Assembly (NCBI GenBank): GCA_031288535.1
Contig: JAITRF010000077.1
Coordinates: 23,857-87,856 of the forward strand
From: Desulfovibrio sp.
GTDB taxonomy: Bacteria; Desulfobacterota; Desulfovibrionia; Desulfovibrionales; Desulfovibrionaceae
DNA: 64,000 nt
Direction: 5' to 3'
Shown here: positions 36,305 through 44,072 of the stretch, piece after piece
Position numbering within the stretch: position 1 is the first letter of the stretch
Layout: every line of letters begins with the position of its first letter
Program-made: the position numbers and the translations under genes
Notes under the pieces: model-generated
Database searches by the model: none
What the model was told of the DNA's origin: nothing
The model's input: only the letters and a program-made list of their open reading frames with translations

Positions 36305-37934
36305 ACGCACAATTTTACCATTCTGTCTCTTGCCTGTCCTGTTCCTGGCCGGATGCTCGGCCGAGCCCCAGGCTCCTCTGGTGCCCAAATACAAAACGGG
36401 CCTGGATAAAAAGGAGATCGGCAACTCGGCGTTCAGCAAGCAGTTTCCGCAACAGTGGCAGACTTACCAGCGCAACACCCAGGCCAATGAGGCCGAGATG
36501 CGGAAAACCGAGACAAAGTACAAGGCTTCGTTCCCCTTCCGCAAAAATGACGACACAAACCAGCCCATGGTCGGAAAACCTGGCGCCGGCCAGCCCTATC
36601 TCAAAAACCTCTGGCTGGGCTATCCCTTCAGCTTCGAGTACAACGAAGCGCGCGGTCATACATACGCGGTCGAGGACATCCTGAACATAGACCGCATCAA
36701 CCGCTATGCCGATGCGGCCGGCCTGCCCGCCACCTGCTGGAACTGCAAGACGCCCAAGATACCTTCCTGGGTCGATGAGTTCGGCGACGACAAATTCTGG
36801 AGCATGAACTTCAACCTTTTCCGCTCAAAGGAGAGGATCGACGTCAGTGAGCACACTATAGGCTGCGCCAACTGTCACGATGCCGAAACCATGGAGCTTT
36901 CTCTCTACAGCGCCCCGCTCAAGGATTACCTGGCGCGCAGCAATATCGACTACAACAAGCTTTCCCGCAATGAAAAGCGCACTCTGGCCTGCGCCCAGTG
37001 TCATGTGGAATACTATTTCAGCGAGCCCGATCACGGCCCGGCCCGCAAGCCCGTGTTCCCTTGGGACAAGGGCCTGGAGCCGGAGGATATGTATATTTAC
37101 TACAGCGAGAAGGGAAAAGCGAAACCGGGTGGAGGCTTTGACCGGTTCGCGGACTGGATACACCCGGTTTCCAAGACGCCGATGATCAAGGCCCAGCATC
37201 CGGAATACGAGTTCTGGTACAACGGCACGCACGGCGCTGCTGGCGTGTCCTGCGCCGACTGTCATATGCCGTACACCCGCGTGGACGGGAAAAAGAAGAT
37301 TTCCAGCCACCAGTGGACTTCGCCCCTGCGTAGCGACGAGATGATTGATAATTCCTGCCGGCAGTGCCACACGGACAAGACGGTGGAATTTTTGCGCGAG
37401 CGCGTGCATTTCACTCAGGATCGCGTCTATCGCCAGTTGCTCGCCGCACAGGACCTGTCGGTGCTGGCCCACGAAGCCGTGCGCCGCGCTTCGGAATGGC
37501 AGGGCGACAAGGGATCGGGGTTTGACGCCACCATGGCCCAGGCCAGGGAGATGGTCCGCAAGGGACAGTTCTTCTGGGACCTGGTGTCGGCCGAGAACAG
37601 TGTCGGTTTCCACAACCCGTCCAAGGCTCTGGAAACCTTGACCTTTTCGCAGCAGTACAGCCGCAGGGCCGTGGAACTGGCAAGTTCCGCGACCAACTAT
37701 GAAATCGCCAAGGACCTGGAAGGCGACGTGCGTGCGCTTGTCCCGCCCATTCTGGAGTGGTCGCGCAAGCTGATGATGGATCAGGCCAACCTGGACAGCC
37801 ACGTCTGGACGCGCTACCTGAAGCCTCTGCCCAAGTCGGAACTTGTCTGGGACGGTCAGGAGCGCAAAACGCCCATGAAGACCGGCGTGATCAAGCAGGG
37901 CATCGGCCCGGTTTCCGCGCTGGAAAGCAGATAA
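36297..37934 (+). CDS. nrfA: Cytochrome c nitrite reductase, catalytic subunit NrfA
   Basis: 545 residues from the ATG at 36297 (AAGGAAGG upstream), overlapping nrfH. The N-terminus is a lipoprotein-type signal (LLPVLFLAGCSAEPQ), so NrfA may be lipid-anchored. Five heme sites are present: the active-site CWNCK near residue 147 with its Lys ligand, then CANCH, CAQCH, CADCH and CRQCH. Sequences around the catalytic site (YNGTHGAAGVSCADCHMPY and KISSHQWTSPL) are intact, including the substrate-binding His and Tyr regions. It reduces nitrite, and also NO, to ammonium. It is followed by repeat X and a long hairpin. Confidence 0.97.
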   Translation: MLKRTILPFCLLPVLFLAGCSAEPQAPLVPKYKTGLDKKEIGNSAFSKQFPQQWQTYQRNTQANEAEMRKTETKYKASFPFRKNDDTNQPMVGKPGAGQPYLKNLWLGYPFSFEYNEARGHTYAVEDILNIDRINRYADAAGLPATCWNCKTPKIPSWVDEFGDDKFWSMNFNLFRSKERIDVSEHTIGCANCHDAETMELSLYSAPLKDYLARSNIDYNKLSRNEKRTLACAQCHVEYYFSEPDHGPARKPVFPWDKGLEPEDMYIYYSEKGKAKPGGGFDRFADWIHPVSKTPMIKAQHPEYEFWYNGTHGAAGVSCADCHMPYTRVDGKKKISSHQWTSPLRSDEMIDNSCRQCHTDKTVEFLRERVHFTQDRVYRQLLAAQDLSVLAHEAVRRASEWQGDKGSGFDATMAQAREMVRKGQFFWDLVSAENSVGFHNPSKALETLTFSQQYSRRAVELASSATNYEIAKDLEGDVRALVPPILEWSRKLMMDQANLDSHVWTRYLKPLPKSELVWDGQERKTPMKTGVIKQGIGPVSALESR

Positions 37935-37956
37935 TTCGCCAGGGTGTTTACGTTTG

Positions 37957-38022
37957 ATGCCAGTTGCGGACGATAGGGAGCAAATTGGTATCGGCTACAG
38001 TTCACGGCGAGGATTTGCGGAT
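37957..38022 (+). repeat. Dispersed repeat X, truncated copy 2
   Basis: TGCCAGTTGCGGACGATAGG and GAGCAAATTGGTATCGGCT match the first third of the copy at 18171. It then passes into PE1-like GGCGAGGATTTGCGG, so it looks like a junction of two repeats. Confidence 0.6.
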
Positions 38023-38027
38023 TAAGA

Positions 38028-38070
38028 AAGTGCCGATTGATTGGGGACACTCCCCAATCAATCGGCACTT
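38028..38070. terminator. 20-bp perfect hairpin between convergent nrfA and pheA
   Basis: AAGTGCCGATTGATTGGGGA at 38028-38047 is an exact reverse complement of 38051-38070, with a 3-base loop. It lies between convergent genes. There is no U-tract on either side, so it may be a palindromic repeat that doubles as a terminator. Confidence 0.7.
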
Positions 38071-38087
38071 CCGATTTGGAAGCGATA

Positions 38088-39203
38088 TCAGGCCTTCTGC
38101 GCGATTCCCTTCGGGTATGAGCCGAGCAGGCGCAAGCGCAGGCAGCAGACGCGCAGTTCTTCCACGAGGGGGCTGTACTTTGCGGCGCGCAAATCGCAGT
38201 CCAAGTCGGCGAAAAAAACGTATTTCCAAGACTCCCCCCGCATGGGGCGGGACTCCAGTTTGCTCAGGTTGATGCCTGCGCGGAAGAAGATTTGCAGAAC
38301 GCTGGCCAAGCTTCCCGGCCGGTCCGCCAGGAGGAAGAGGATGGAGGACTTCATCTGGGCTGTCTTGTCTTCCCATTCCCCGGCCTCGTCCGGCCCTATT
38401 ATGAAAAAGCGCGTCATGTTGTCCGGCACGTCTTCGATGCCGGAAGCCAGGATATTCAGGCCGAGGTTTTCCGCCACCGAGGGGTGGCAGATAGCCGCTC
38501 CGCCTTTTTCCTTGGCTGCGCGCCGCGCCGCGAGGGCGCTGCTTTCCAGGGAAATCCGCTCCGCGTTCGGCATTTTGTCCCGCAGCCAGTTCGCGCACTG
38601 GCCGAGGGCCTGGGCGTGCGAATAGACGCTCTCGACCGCTCCTGGCGTGGTTTCGGCGCTGACCAGGCACAGGCGGATGCGGCTGAAATGCTCAGCCTGC
38701 ACGTAAACCTCCTGAGCGGCGAAAAGGTCCATGCTCTGCACCACTGTGCCGTTCACGGAGTTTTCCACGGGCACGACGCCCAGGTCGCATTCGCGCCTGC
38801 GCACGGCCATGAAGACGTGCTCCAGTCCCGGCATGGGCGCGGCGCTTACGCCGGCGCCGAAGTATTCCAGGCAGGCCATGTGGGAAAAGGTGCCCTCCGG
38901 CCCGAGAAAAGCGACCCGCAAAGAACGTTGCAGGGTGCGGGAAGATGAAAGTATCTCCCGATAAACGGCCAGCAGATGCTCATTGGGCAGAGGGCCGGGG
39001 TTTGCCGCGCGGAGCCTGTCCAGGACTTCCTCCTCGCGGCTGGGCCGGAATACCGGGGAGTTGTCCCGCGCCTTGATCCGTCCCGCCTCAATACTTAAGG
39101 CGGCCCGGCGGTTAAGCAATTCAAGGAGCAAATTGTCGGTTTCGTTGATGTCGGCGCGGATGCGTCTCAAGTTTTCATCCAACGCGGCGCTGTTTGTCTG
39201 CAT
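38088..39203 (-). CDS. pheA: Chorismate mutase-prephenate dehydratase (P-protein)
   Basis: 371 residues with three domains. Residues ~5-90 are an AroQ chorismate mutase (IRADINETDNLLLELLNRRA). Residues ~95-275 are prephenate dehydratase (VAFLGPEGTFSHMACLEYFG, GVVPVENSVNGTVVQSMDLF, and the catalytic Thr in DNMTRFFIIG). Residues ~285-365 are the Phe-binding ACT domain (LADRPGSLASVLQIFFRAGI and NLSKLESRPMRG, the ESRP signature). It makes phenylpyruvate and should be Phe-inhibited. It is the last gene of the aromatic operon in this window. Confidence 0.96.
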   Translation of the reverse strand: MQTNSAALDENLRRIRADINETDNLLLELLNRRAALSIEAGRIKARDNSPVFRPSREEEVLDRLRAANPGPLPNEHLLAVYREILSSSRTLQRSLRVAFLGPEGTFSHMACLEYFGAGVSAAPMPGLEHVFMAVRRRECDLGVVPVENSVNGTVVQSMDLFAAQEVYVQAEHFSRIRLCLVSAETTPGAVESVYSHAQALGQCANWLRDKMPNAERISLESSALAARRAAKEKGGAAICHPSVAENLGLNILASGIEDVPDNMTRFFIIGPDEAGEWEDKTAQMKSSILFLLADRPGSLASVLQIFFRAGINLSKLESRPMRGESWKYVFFADLDCDLRAAKYSPLVEELRVCCLRLRLLGSYPKGIAQKA

Positions 39204-39258
39204 CTGAAGTTCACCCGAAATTCCTTTATGGTCTGAAGTCTCTTCCTTCAGGGAGGGA

Positions 39259-40248
39259 TCATTCCTCGCGGATGCTTTCCTTTATGCGCATCCCGAAATG
39301 TCGCCCGGCTTCGTCCAGACGGCAGAGCACGGAGTCTCCCGGGGTCAATTCCACCACGCTTGTCGCCTCGCCGTTCGGCCTGACCAGACGTATGGTTTCG
39401 GCGTTTTGCAGGAAAATTCCTCCTTCCCGATCCCCGGCCCTGGCCCGTACCAGGAGCATGGGGCGTCTTTCCACCTTTACCCGTCCCACCACGGCCTTGC
39501 AAAAACCGCCCCGGTAGTCCGCAATGAGGACTTCCGACCCGGCGCGCAGCTCCTGCAGGTAGGCGCTGGCGTCATTGGGGAGCATGGCGTAGGCGTGCAC
39601 CGCCCCGGCGTTGATGCGAAAGGGTCGCGCGGCCACGTATTCGTTGTGCTCGGTTTCCGCGTTGACCAAAAAGGTAAAGGCGGCGGAGTTGCCGGTCAGC
39701 ATGCCTTGTCCGGTCTGAAATATGGAGAGGGTATCCACGCAGACGCGCTCGCCCATGCCCGCGCCGGAAATTTCGGTGATCACCGCCTCCGTGAGCTGCA
39801 GGACGCCGCTTTCTCCTTTGACCGAGGCCAGGATATCCTTGAGATCGTCGAGGCCTTCGCGTGGCACGGCTATGTTGTCCACTCCCTTTTCCAGGATGCC
39901 GGCGGCGAGTGCCGCTTCTTCGGCGGAGCGCGCTTCCAGGATGATCAGGCCGTTTTTTCCGCGTGTCTGTTCATGGGCCAGAAGGTTTTCCACCGGGATG
40001 ACCTCCCATCCCCCGTTCAGGAGGACGGTTTGTCCCAGATCCAGGCAGGATGCTGCCAGGGCCGCGTCCGCACCCGAGGCCAGGGTGATTTCCCGAATTC
40101 CGCCCGACGTGAGCGTCGCACAGCGGGCCAGGGCTGACGCGCCGCACAGGTTTTCGTCGGGCACGATCAGTCCGTCTGCCCCGGCCTCGAGCGCCCTGGT
40201 GACCTCCGCCTTAACGAAGGGAACGGCCCGGAAAAATACTTTTTTCAT
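39259..40248 (-). CDS. 3-dehydroquinate synthase II (archaeal type)
   Basis: 329 residues from the ATG at 40248, preceded by AAAGGAATTTTTG. It matches the MJ1249-type family, not AroB: KVFFRAVPFVKAEVTRALEA, GKNGLIILEARSAEEAALAA, GVLQLTEAVITEISGAGMGE, RVCVDTLSIFQTGQGMLTG and RPFRINAGAVHAYAML. It oxidatively deaminates and cyclises ADTH to 3-dehydroquinate using NAD. Together with the adjacent ADTH synthase it replaces the DAHP synthase/AroB route. It lies 55 bases before pheA. Confidence 0.95.
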   Translation of the reverse strand: MKKVFFRAVPFVKAEVTRALEAGADGLIVPDENLCGASALARCATLTSGGIREITLASGADAALAASCLDLGQTVLLNGGWEVIPVENLLAHEQTRGKNGLIILEARSAEEAALAAGILEKGVDNIAVPREGLDDLKDILASVKGESGVLQLTEAVITEISGAGMGERVCVDTLSIFQTGQGMLTGNSAAFTFLVNAETEHNEYVAARPFRINAGAVHAYAMLPNDASAYLQELRAGSEVLIADYRGGFCKAVVGRVKVERRPMLLVRARAGDREGGIFLQNAETIRLVRPNGEATSVVELTPGDSVLCRLDEAGRHFGMRIKESIREE

Positions 40249-40328
40249 CAAAAATTCCTTTACGGTTTGAACCCTCTCTCTTCAAGGAGATTTCCGTTTG
40301 ACGCAAGGCTTTGTCCCGCAAATCCCCG

Positions 40329-40480
40329 AGAGCGGTTTATACATTTCAGAGCATTTGTCATTGTAAGTATCTTTCCTGTAAAATGCTCTGACGGTGTGAA
40401 GCGAAGCGTAACACCGTCCGCGGGATTGGCGCAGGCGGGCTGCGCCCGCCGTCAGGCGACAATCTCAAGCGCAAAATGCT
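40329..40480 (+). repeat. Composite intergenic repeat (PE1 ends around a 42-bp palindromic element)
   Basis: It begins AGAGCGGTTTATACATT and ends CAATCTCAAGCGCAAAATGC, as PE1 does. Bases 40348-40389 are a 42-bp AGAGCATTT...AAATGCTCT unit almost identical to 42662-42703. It lies in the gap between the ADTH synthase and DHQ synthase II genes. Confidence 0.7.
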
Positions 40481-40497
40481 ATAATGTTAAACCGCCC

Positions 40498-41307
40498 CTA
40501 GGCCGCGGCATCGGCGCCCAGTACGGCGGCGGCGTGCTCCACGGTCATGCCGGCGTGCACTATGCAGGTCAGGGCGGTCATGAGCCTGCGCGGAGTGGGG
40601 TGCTGGAAGACGTTACGCCCGACGGAGAGGCCGGAGGCCCCGGCGCGCATGGCGTCGTGGGCCATTTGCAAAAATTCCATGGTGGTCGCCGTCTTCGGCC
40701 CTCCGGCGATGAGCACGGGCACGCAGCAGGATTCCACGACGAAATTGAAACTGTCCATGTCACCCGTATAGGGCACTTTCACCACGTCCGCTCCCAGTTC
40801 GGCCCCGACCCTGGCGCAATGGGCGATGACGTCGGGGTCCAGGCTGTTTTTGATTTTCGGACCGCGCCCGTATACCATTGCCAGCAGAGGTATTCCCCAG
40901 CGCTCCGCCTCTCTGGCCACGCGCCCGAAGTCGGCCAGCATTTGCGATTCATAGTCGTCGCCCAGGTTGACATGGATGGAAACCCCGTCCGCGCCGTGGC
41001 AGATGGCGTCTTCCACCGAAGCGGTGATAGTTTTGCGGTTGGGCGCGGTGGAAAGATCCGTGCTGGACGAGAGGTGCAGGATCAGACCCACGTCCCGTCC
41101 GCTTTTGCGGTGCCCGCAACGGACGAGCCCTTTGTGCCCGAGCACCGCGTTCGCCCCGCCTTCAGCGACGTCGGCCACGGCCTGGGTCATTTTCTCCAGA
41201 CCCTTGAGAGGACCCACGGAAACGCCGTGATCCATGGGAACAACTATGCTTTTGCCTGTGTCGCGGTTGAAAATCCTCTCCATTCTGATGATTTTGCCGA
41301 TTTGCAT
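40498..41307 (-). CDS. 2-amino-3,7-dideoxy-D-threo-hept-6-ulosonate (ADTH) synthase
   Basis: 269 residues, class I aldolase fold of the FbaB/DeoC-like archaeal family. Seen are VVPMDHGVSVGPLKGLEKM, GADGVSIHVNLGDD, LLAMVYGRGPKI, the Schiff-base Lys in GADVVKVPYTGDM, and PVLIAGGPKTATTMEFLQ. It condenses a deoxy-ketohexose phosphate derivative with aspartate semialdehyde to start the alternative shikimate route. The ATG at 41307 follows AAGGA. It is the first structural gene after the attenuator at 41420-41541. Confidence 0.93.
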   Translation of the reverse strand: MQIGKIIRMERIFNRDTGKSIVVPMDHGVSVGPLKGLEKMTQAVADVAEGGANAVLGHKGLVRCGHRKSGRDVGLILHLSSSTDLSTAPNRKTITASVEDAICHGADGVSIHVNLGDDYESQMLADFGRVAREAERWGIPLLAMVYGRGPKIKNSLDPDVIAHCARVGAELGADVVKVPYTGDMDSFNFVVESCCVPVLIAGGPKTATTMEFLQMAHDAMRAGASGLSVGRNVFQHPTPRRLMTALTCIVHAGMTVEHAAAVLGADAAA

Positions 41308-41419
41308 GGTCTTGTCCTTTTCCTGGTGCAGAAGTTTGATCCATGACCCTGGCGGCGCGCGAATTGTTCGCGCGTCGGCGGGTTGCTCCTCCGTCGGCAG
41401 CCGTCACCGTTTTTGCGTG

Positions 41420-41452
41420 AAAAAAAAGGCCGCAAGCTCTTCGCCTGCGGCC
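41420..41452 (-). terminator. Attenuator terminator upstream of the aromatic operon
   Basis: On the minus strand GGCCGCA (41452-41446) pairs with TGCGGCC (41434-41428), and eight T residues follow at once (41427-41420). It lies 29 bases after the leader peptide stop and 113 before the ADTH synthase start. Confidence 0.88.
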
Positions 41453-41541
41453 CCGGTTATGACGTCTGCTTAGTTTGTGCTTAAGCGCGCCTCCCCCTGC
41501 CGCAGGAGCCGGTAAAAAAGTAAAAGCCCCAAAAGCCGGCT
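41420..41541 (-). promoter_or_regulatory. Ribosome-mediated attenuator for aromatic amino acids
   Basis: Four segments can be read in minus-strand order. Segment 1 is AGCCGG (41541-41536), directly before the aromatic codons. Segment 2 is CCGGCTCCTGCGGC (41512-41499), overlapping the leader's last codons. Segment 3 is GCCGCAGG (41451-41444). Segment 4 is TGCGGCC (41434-41428) plus eight Ts. 1 pairs with the start of 2, the end of 2 pairs perfectly over 8 bp with 3, and 3 pairs with 4 as terminator. Stalling on the aromatic codons would mask segment 1, free 2 to bind 3 and allow read-through. Confidence 0.82.
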
Positions 41542-41591
41542 TCGACTTTTGCCGCTGTGCTGCTGCCGAGTTGAAGGTTGTCGGAATACAT
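41481..41591 (-). CDS. Aromatic-rich leader peptide
   Basis: A 36-codon ORF starting at the ATG 41591 (MYSDNLQLGSS) and ending TAA at 41481. Codons 20-26 read Phe-Trp-Gly-Phe-Tyr-Phe-Phe. An in-frame ATG at 41630 would lengthen it to 49 codons. Neither start has a strong ribosome site; a CTGAGG lies about 25 bases before the shorter start. The product would have no role of its own; its translation would sense charged tRNA-Phe, -Tyr and -Trp. It stands directly upstream of the operon for ADTH synthase, DHQ synthase II and PheA. Confidence 0.78.
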   Translation of the reverse strand: MYSDNLQLGSSTAAKVEAGFWGFYFFTGSCGRGRRA

Positions 41592-41806
41592 GCGCTTGTC
41601 CGGATGTGATTTTTTTGCCTCAGAGGGCATTTTGCGTCTGAGATTGTCGTCTGGCGGCGAAACCGGTCCGCCTCGCAATCCCTGCGGCAAGGATTTACAC
41701 CTTGCGTGTTGACGCCTGAAGCTGGTTTGCTCTATAAACGGGGCTTCGGCCTTTGTCAAGAATTTAATCGTGTTTTTCCGGAATTCCTGGTTTTCGAAGC
41801 CGCGGT

Positions 41807-42520
41807 TCAGCGAGGGCTTTTCCGCTCTTTGCGCCGCGCGCTTCCCTGCGGACAGGCCGAGGTGCAGATGCCGCAGACGTTGCCGCTGAAAGCGGCGTAA
41901 TGTTCCTTTTTCCATTCGTCGCAACGTTTCGCGTTCAGGAGAACGGATCTCTCCACGCCTTCGGTCCAATCTCCTCCGGTGAGCGCGCTTGCCGGGCAGG
42001 CGTCCACGCAGCGCCGGCAGCTGCCGCAGTGGAAACGCAGGTGGTTGGGGGCTTCCTCTCCCAGTGCCATGTCCGTCAGCACCGTTCCGAGACGCACGCG
42101 CGGGCCGAAGGCGCGTGTCACCAACTGGCAGTTACGCCCTATCCAGCCGAGCCCGGCGAATACGGCGGCTGTCTTGTGCGGGAATTCTCCGGCTATGTTC
42201 ACCTCGTCCACGCGTTGCGAGGAATGGATATAGCGCGCCGCGCAGCCCGAGAGGCGGAAGAGTTCTGTCATTTTTCCGGCGATTTCGTTGATCAGGGCGT
42301 TCACGCGCGTGTATTCCGCCAGATAGCGGGAATGCGGTCCCTCCCTGACGGAGTCCATGAGTTCATCCCCCATGCGTACGGCAAAGGAAACGGCCCGCGG
42401 GGTTTTCTCCAGGGCAGAGGGCAGGACGGAGCCCAAATCGGAGAGACCGTAGATGATCGTTTCGCCGTGCCCGGAAACCAGACCGTCAAGCTCCGGGCGC
42501 AGATCGGATAGCGAGCTCAT
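41807..42520 (-). CDS. QueG-like 4Fe-4S double-cluster protein
   Basis: 237 residues from the ATG at 42520 with GGGAGG upstream. The C-terminal half has two ferredoxin-like motifs, CGSCRRCVDACPASAL and CGICTSACP, in the pattern of epoxyqueuosine reductase. The middle part has GEFPHKTAAVFAGLGWIGRN, which matches the QueG cobalamin-binding core (AxxAGLGWxGK). The protein is shorter than QueG (about 370), lacking the C-terminal repeats. The N-terminus (DLRPELDGLVSGHGETIIYG) is atypical, so a related reductase is possible. Confidence 0.75.
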   Translation of the reverse strand: MSSLSDLRPELDGLVSGHGETIIYGLSDLGSVLPSALEKTPRAVSFAVRMGDELMDSVREGPHSRYLAEYTRVNALINEIAGKMTELFRLSGCAARYIHSSQRVDEVNIAGEFPHKTAAVFAGLGWIGRNCQLVTRAFGPRVRLGTVLTDMALGEEAPNHLRFHCGSCRRCVDACPASALTGGDWTEGVERSVLLNAKRCDEWKKEHYAAFSGNVCGICTSACPQGSARRKERKSPR

Positions 42521-42586
42521 TGTTTTCCTCCCGGCCGGCAAGGCTTGATTTCGCTTGCTTCGCCCGCCGCAAGGCAGACATCTTGT

Positions 42587-42630
42587 CCAATTCCAAATCA
42601 AACATGTCGTTATGTCTGATTTGGAATTGG
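42587..42630. repeat. 14-bp perfect hairpin between divergent genes
   Basis: CCAATTCCAAATCA (42587-42600) is exactly matched by TGATTTGGAATTGG (42617-42630), with a further ACAT/ATGT inside. It is followed by GCGACAGGATGTCGC, which recalls repeat Y. It lies between the divergent QueG-like and tag genes, so it is not an ordinary terminator. Confidence 0.6.
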
Positions 42631-42661
42631 AATGCGCGACAGGATGTCGCAACGAAGCGCT

Positions 42662-42703
42662 AGAGCATTTTGTCATTGAAAGTATCTTTCCGATAAATGC
42701 TCT
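42662..42703 (+). repeat. 42-bp palindrome-ended repeat, copy 2
   Basis: It starts AGAGCATTTTGTCATTGAAA and ends CGATAAATGCTCT. It matches 40348-40389 over its full 42 bases with only a few changes. It lies ~20 bases before the tag start and may carry its promoter or affect its leader. Confidence 0.75.
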
Positions 42704-42725
42704 CCAGAAACAGACGGGTGATGTC

Positions 42726-43304
42726 ATGTGCGCCGAAATAATACGTTGTGACTGGGCGAACCGCAACCCCCTCATGCGCGAATACCACGACACGGAATGG
42801 GGGGTCCCCCTGCACGACGAGCGGGGCCTGTTTGCCATGCTGATGCTGGAGGGGCAGCAGGCCGGATTGAGCTGGGCGACAATCCTTGCCAGGAAGCAGT
42901 CCTTTTTCGCGGCTTTCGCCGATTTTGACCCGGAGGTTCTTGCGCTTTGCGGGGACGGGGAAGTGGAGCGGCTTATGGGCGACGAGGGCATCATCAGGAA
43001 CAGGCGCAAGATAGCCGCCGTCTTCGACAACGCCCGCGCCTGCCTTAAAATTTGTGAAAAACACGGTTCTTTGGACCGCTTCTTCTGGTCTTACGTGGAC
43101 TACAAGCCCATTGTGAACGCCTGGACCAGCTTTGGCTCGGTTCCGGCGAGCACCGCGCTTTCCGGGCGTATCAGCGCTGATTTGAAGAAGTTCGGCTTCA
43201 AGTTTGTCGGCCCGACGATCGTTTACGCATTCATGCAGTCGGTGGGCATGGTGAACGATCACCTGGTTTCCTGCGCTTTTTATCGGCGCGGACACTCTGT
43301 TTGA
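42726..43304 (+). CDS. tag: DNA-3-methyladenine glycosylase I
   Basis: 192 residues from the ATG at 42726 (MCAEIIRCDWANRNPLMREY). The Tag signature is complete: YHDTEWGVPLHDERGLFAML, EGQQAGLSWATILARKQSFF and KFVGPTIVYAFMQSVGMVND. Zn ligands are expected from the N-terminal Cys and the C-terminal DHLVSCAF. It removes 3-methyladenine from alkylated DNA. The ribosome site is weak, and the gene is divergent from the QueG-like gene. Confidence 0.96.
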   Translation: MCAEIIRCDWANRNPLMREYHDTEWGVPLHDERGLFAMLMLEGQQAGLSWATILARKQSFFAAFADFDPEVLALCGDGEVERLMGDEGIIRNRRKIAAVFDNARACLKICEKHGSLDRFFWSYVDYKPIVNAWTSFGSVPASTALSGRISADLKKFGFKFVGPTIVYAFMQSVGMVNDHLVSCAFYRRGHSV

Positions 43305-43371
43305 AGGGCATGGGGCATATCGGCTTCGGATGCCTGCCCGCTCTGCGAAGAGTTGCCGCGCATGGTGCCGC

Positions 43372-44043
43372 TCACTCGAGCGCGGCCAGGAGTTTGTCCA
43401 TGATGGCCTGGATATCGCCCTCGCCGTTCAGTTCAATATAGTTTGTTTCGCCCTGTTCGGCCAGACGCTTGAAAAAGCGCGCCGCGGCCAGGGTTCCGTT
43501 TTCCTCGTCGTAGTAAATGTCGTGGCGCTTGTCCACGGCCTGCCCGTCAAGGTCGTCGGAGCGCGCCGAGAGTTCGCCTCCGCAGACGCGGCATTTGCCG
43601 TTCACCGGCTTGATGGCCTCGATTTGGACGTTGTTCGGATGATTGTTGTCGTTCTTGCAGAGGCGGCGACCGAGGATGCGTTTTTTCGCGATATCGCGCG
43701 GCAGGGCTATTTCCACCACGTAGTCCAGTTTAAGGCAGGCCTTTTGGATTTCCTCCCAGAGCTTGCGGGCCTGGGCCGTGTTGCGGGGAAACCCGTCCAG
43801 AAGCCAGCCGTTTGCGCCTTTGCTTTTAAGGGTTTCAAGCACCATGGGGATGGTTATTTCATCCGGCACGAGATCGCCCCGGTCTATGAAGACTTTGGCT
43901 TTTTTGCCGAGTTCGCTCCCCCCGCCGATATGCTCGCGGAAGATGGCCCCGGACTCTATGTGGGCCAGACCGAACTTTTTTTTGAGCAGTGCGCCCTGAG
44001 TGCCTTTGCCGCTTCCGTTGGGGCCGAAAAACAGGATGTTCAA
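43372..44043 (-). CDS. adk: Adenylate kinase (zinc-LID type)
   Basis: 223 residues. The P-loop is GPNGSGKGTQ (8-17), with the Asn in place of the usual PGAGKGTQ. AMP-site features include LAHIESGAIFREHI and GWLLDGFPRNTAQA. The LID region has RRLCKNDNNHPNNVQ and CRVCGGEL, with three of the four usual zinc Cys positions in view. It interconverts ATP, AMP and ADP. It lies 29 bases downstream of glmS on the minus strand. Confidence 0.93.
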   Translation of the reverse strand: MNILFFGPNGSGKGTQGALLKKKFGLAHIESGAIFREHIGGGSELGKKAKVFIDRGDLVPDEITIPMVLETLKSKGANGWLLDGFPRNTAQARKLWEEIQKACLKLDYVVEIALPRDIAKKRILGRRLCKNDNNHPNNVQIEAIKPVNGKCRVCGGELSARSDDLDGQAVDKRHDIYYDEENGTLAAARFFKRLAEQGETNYIELNGEGDIQAIMDKLLAALE

Positions 44044-44072
44044 GCGGTCCTCCTTGCTGAAAATGCGGGTTT

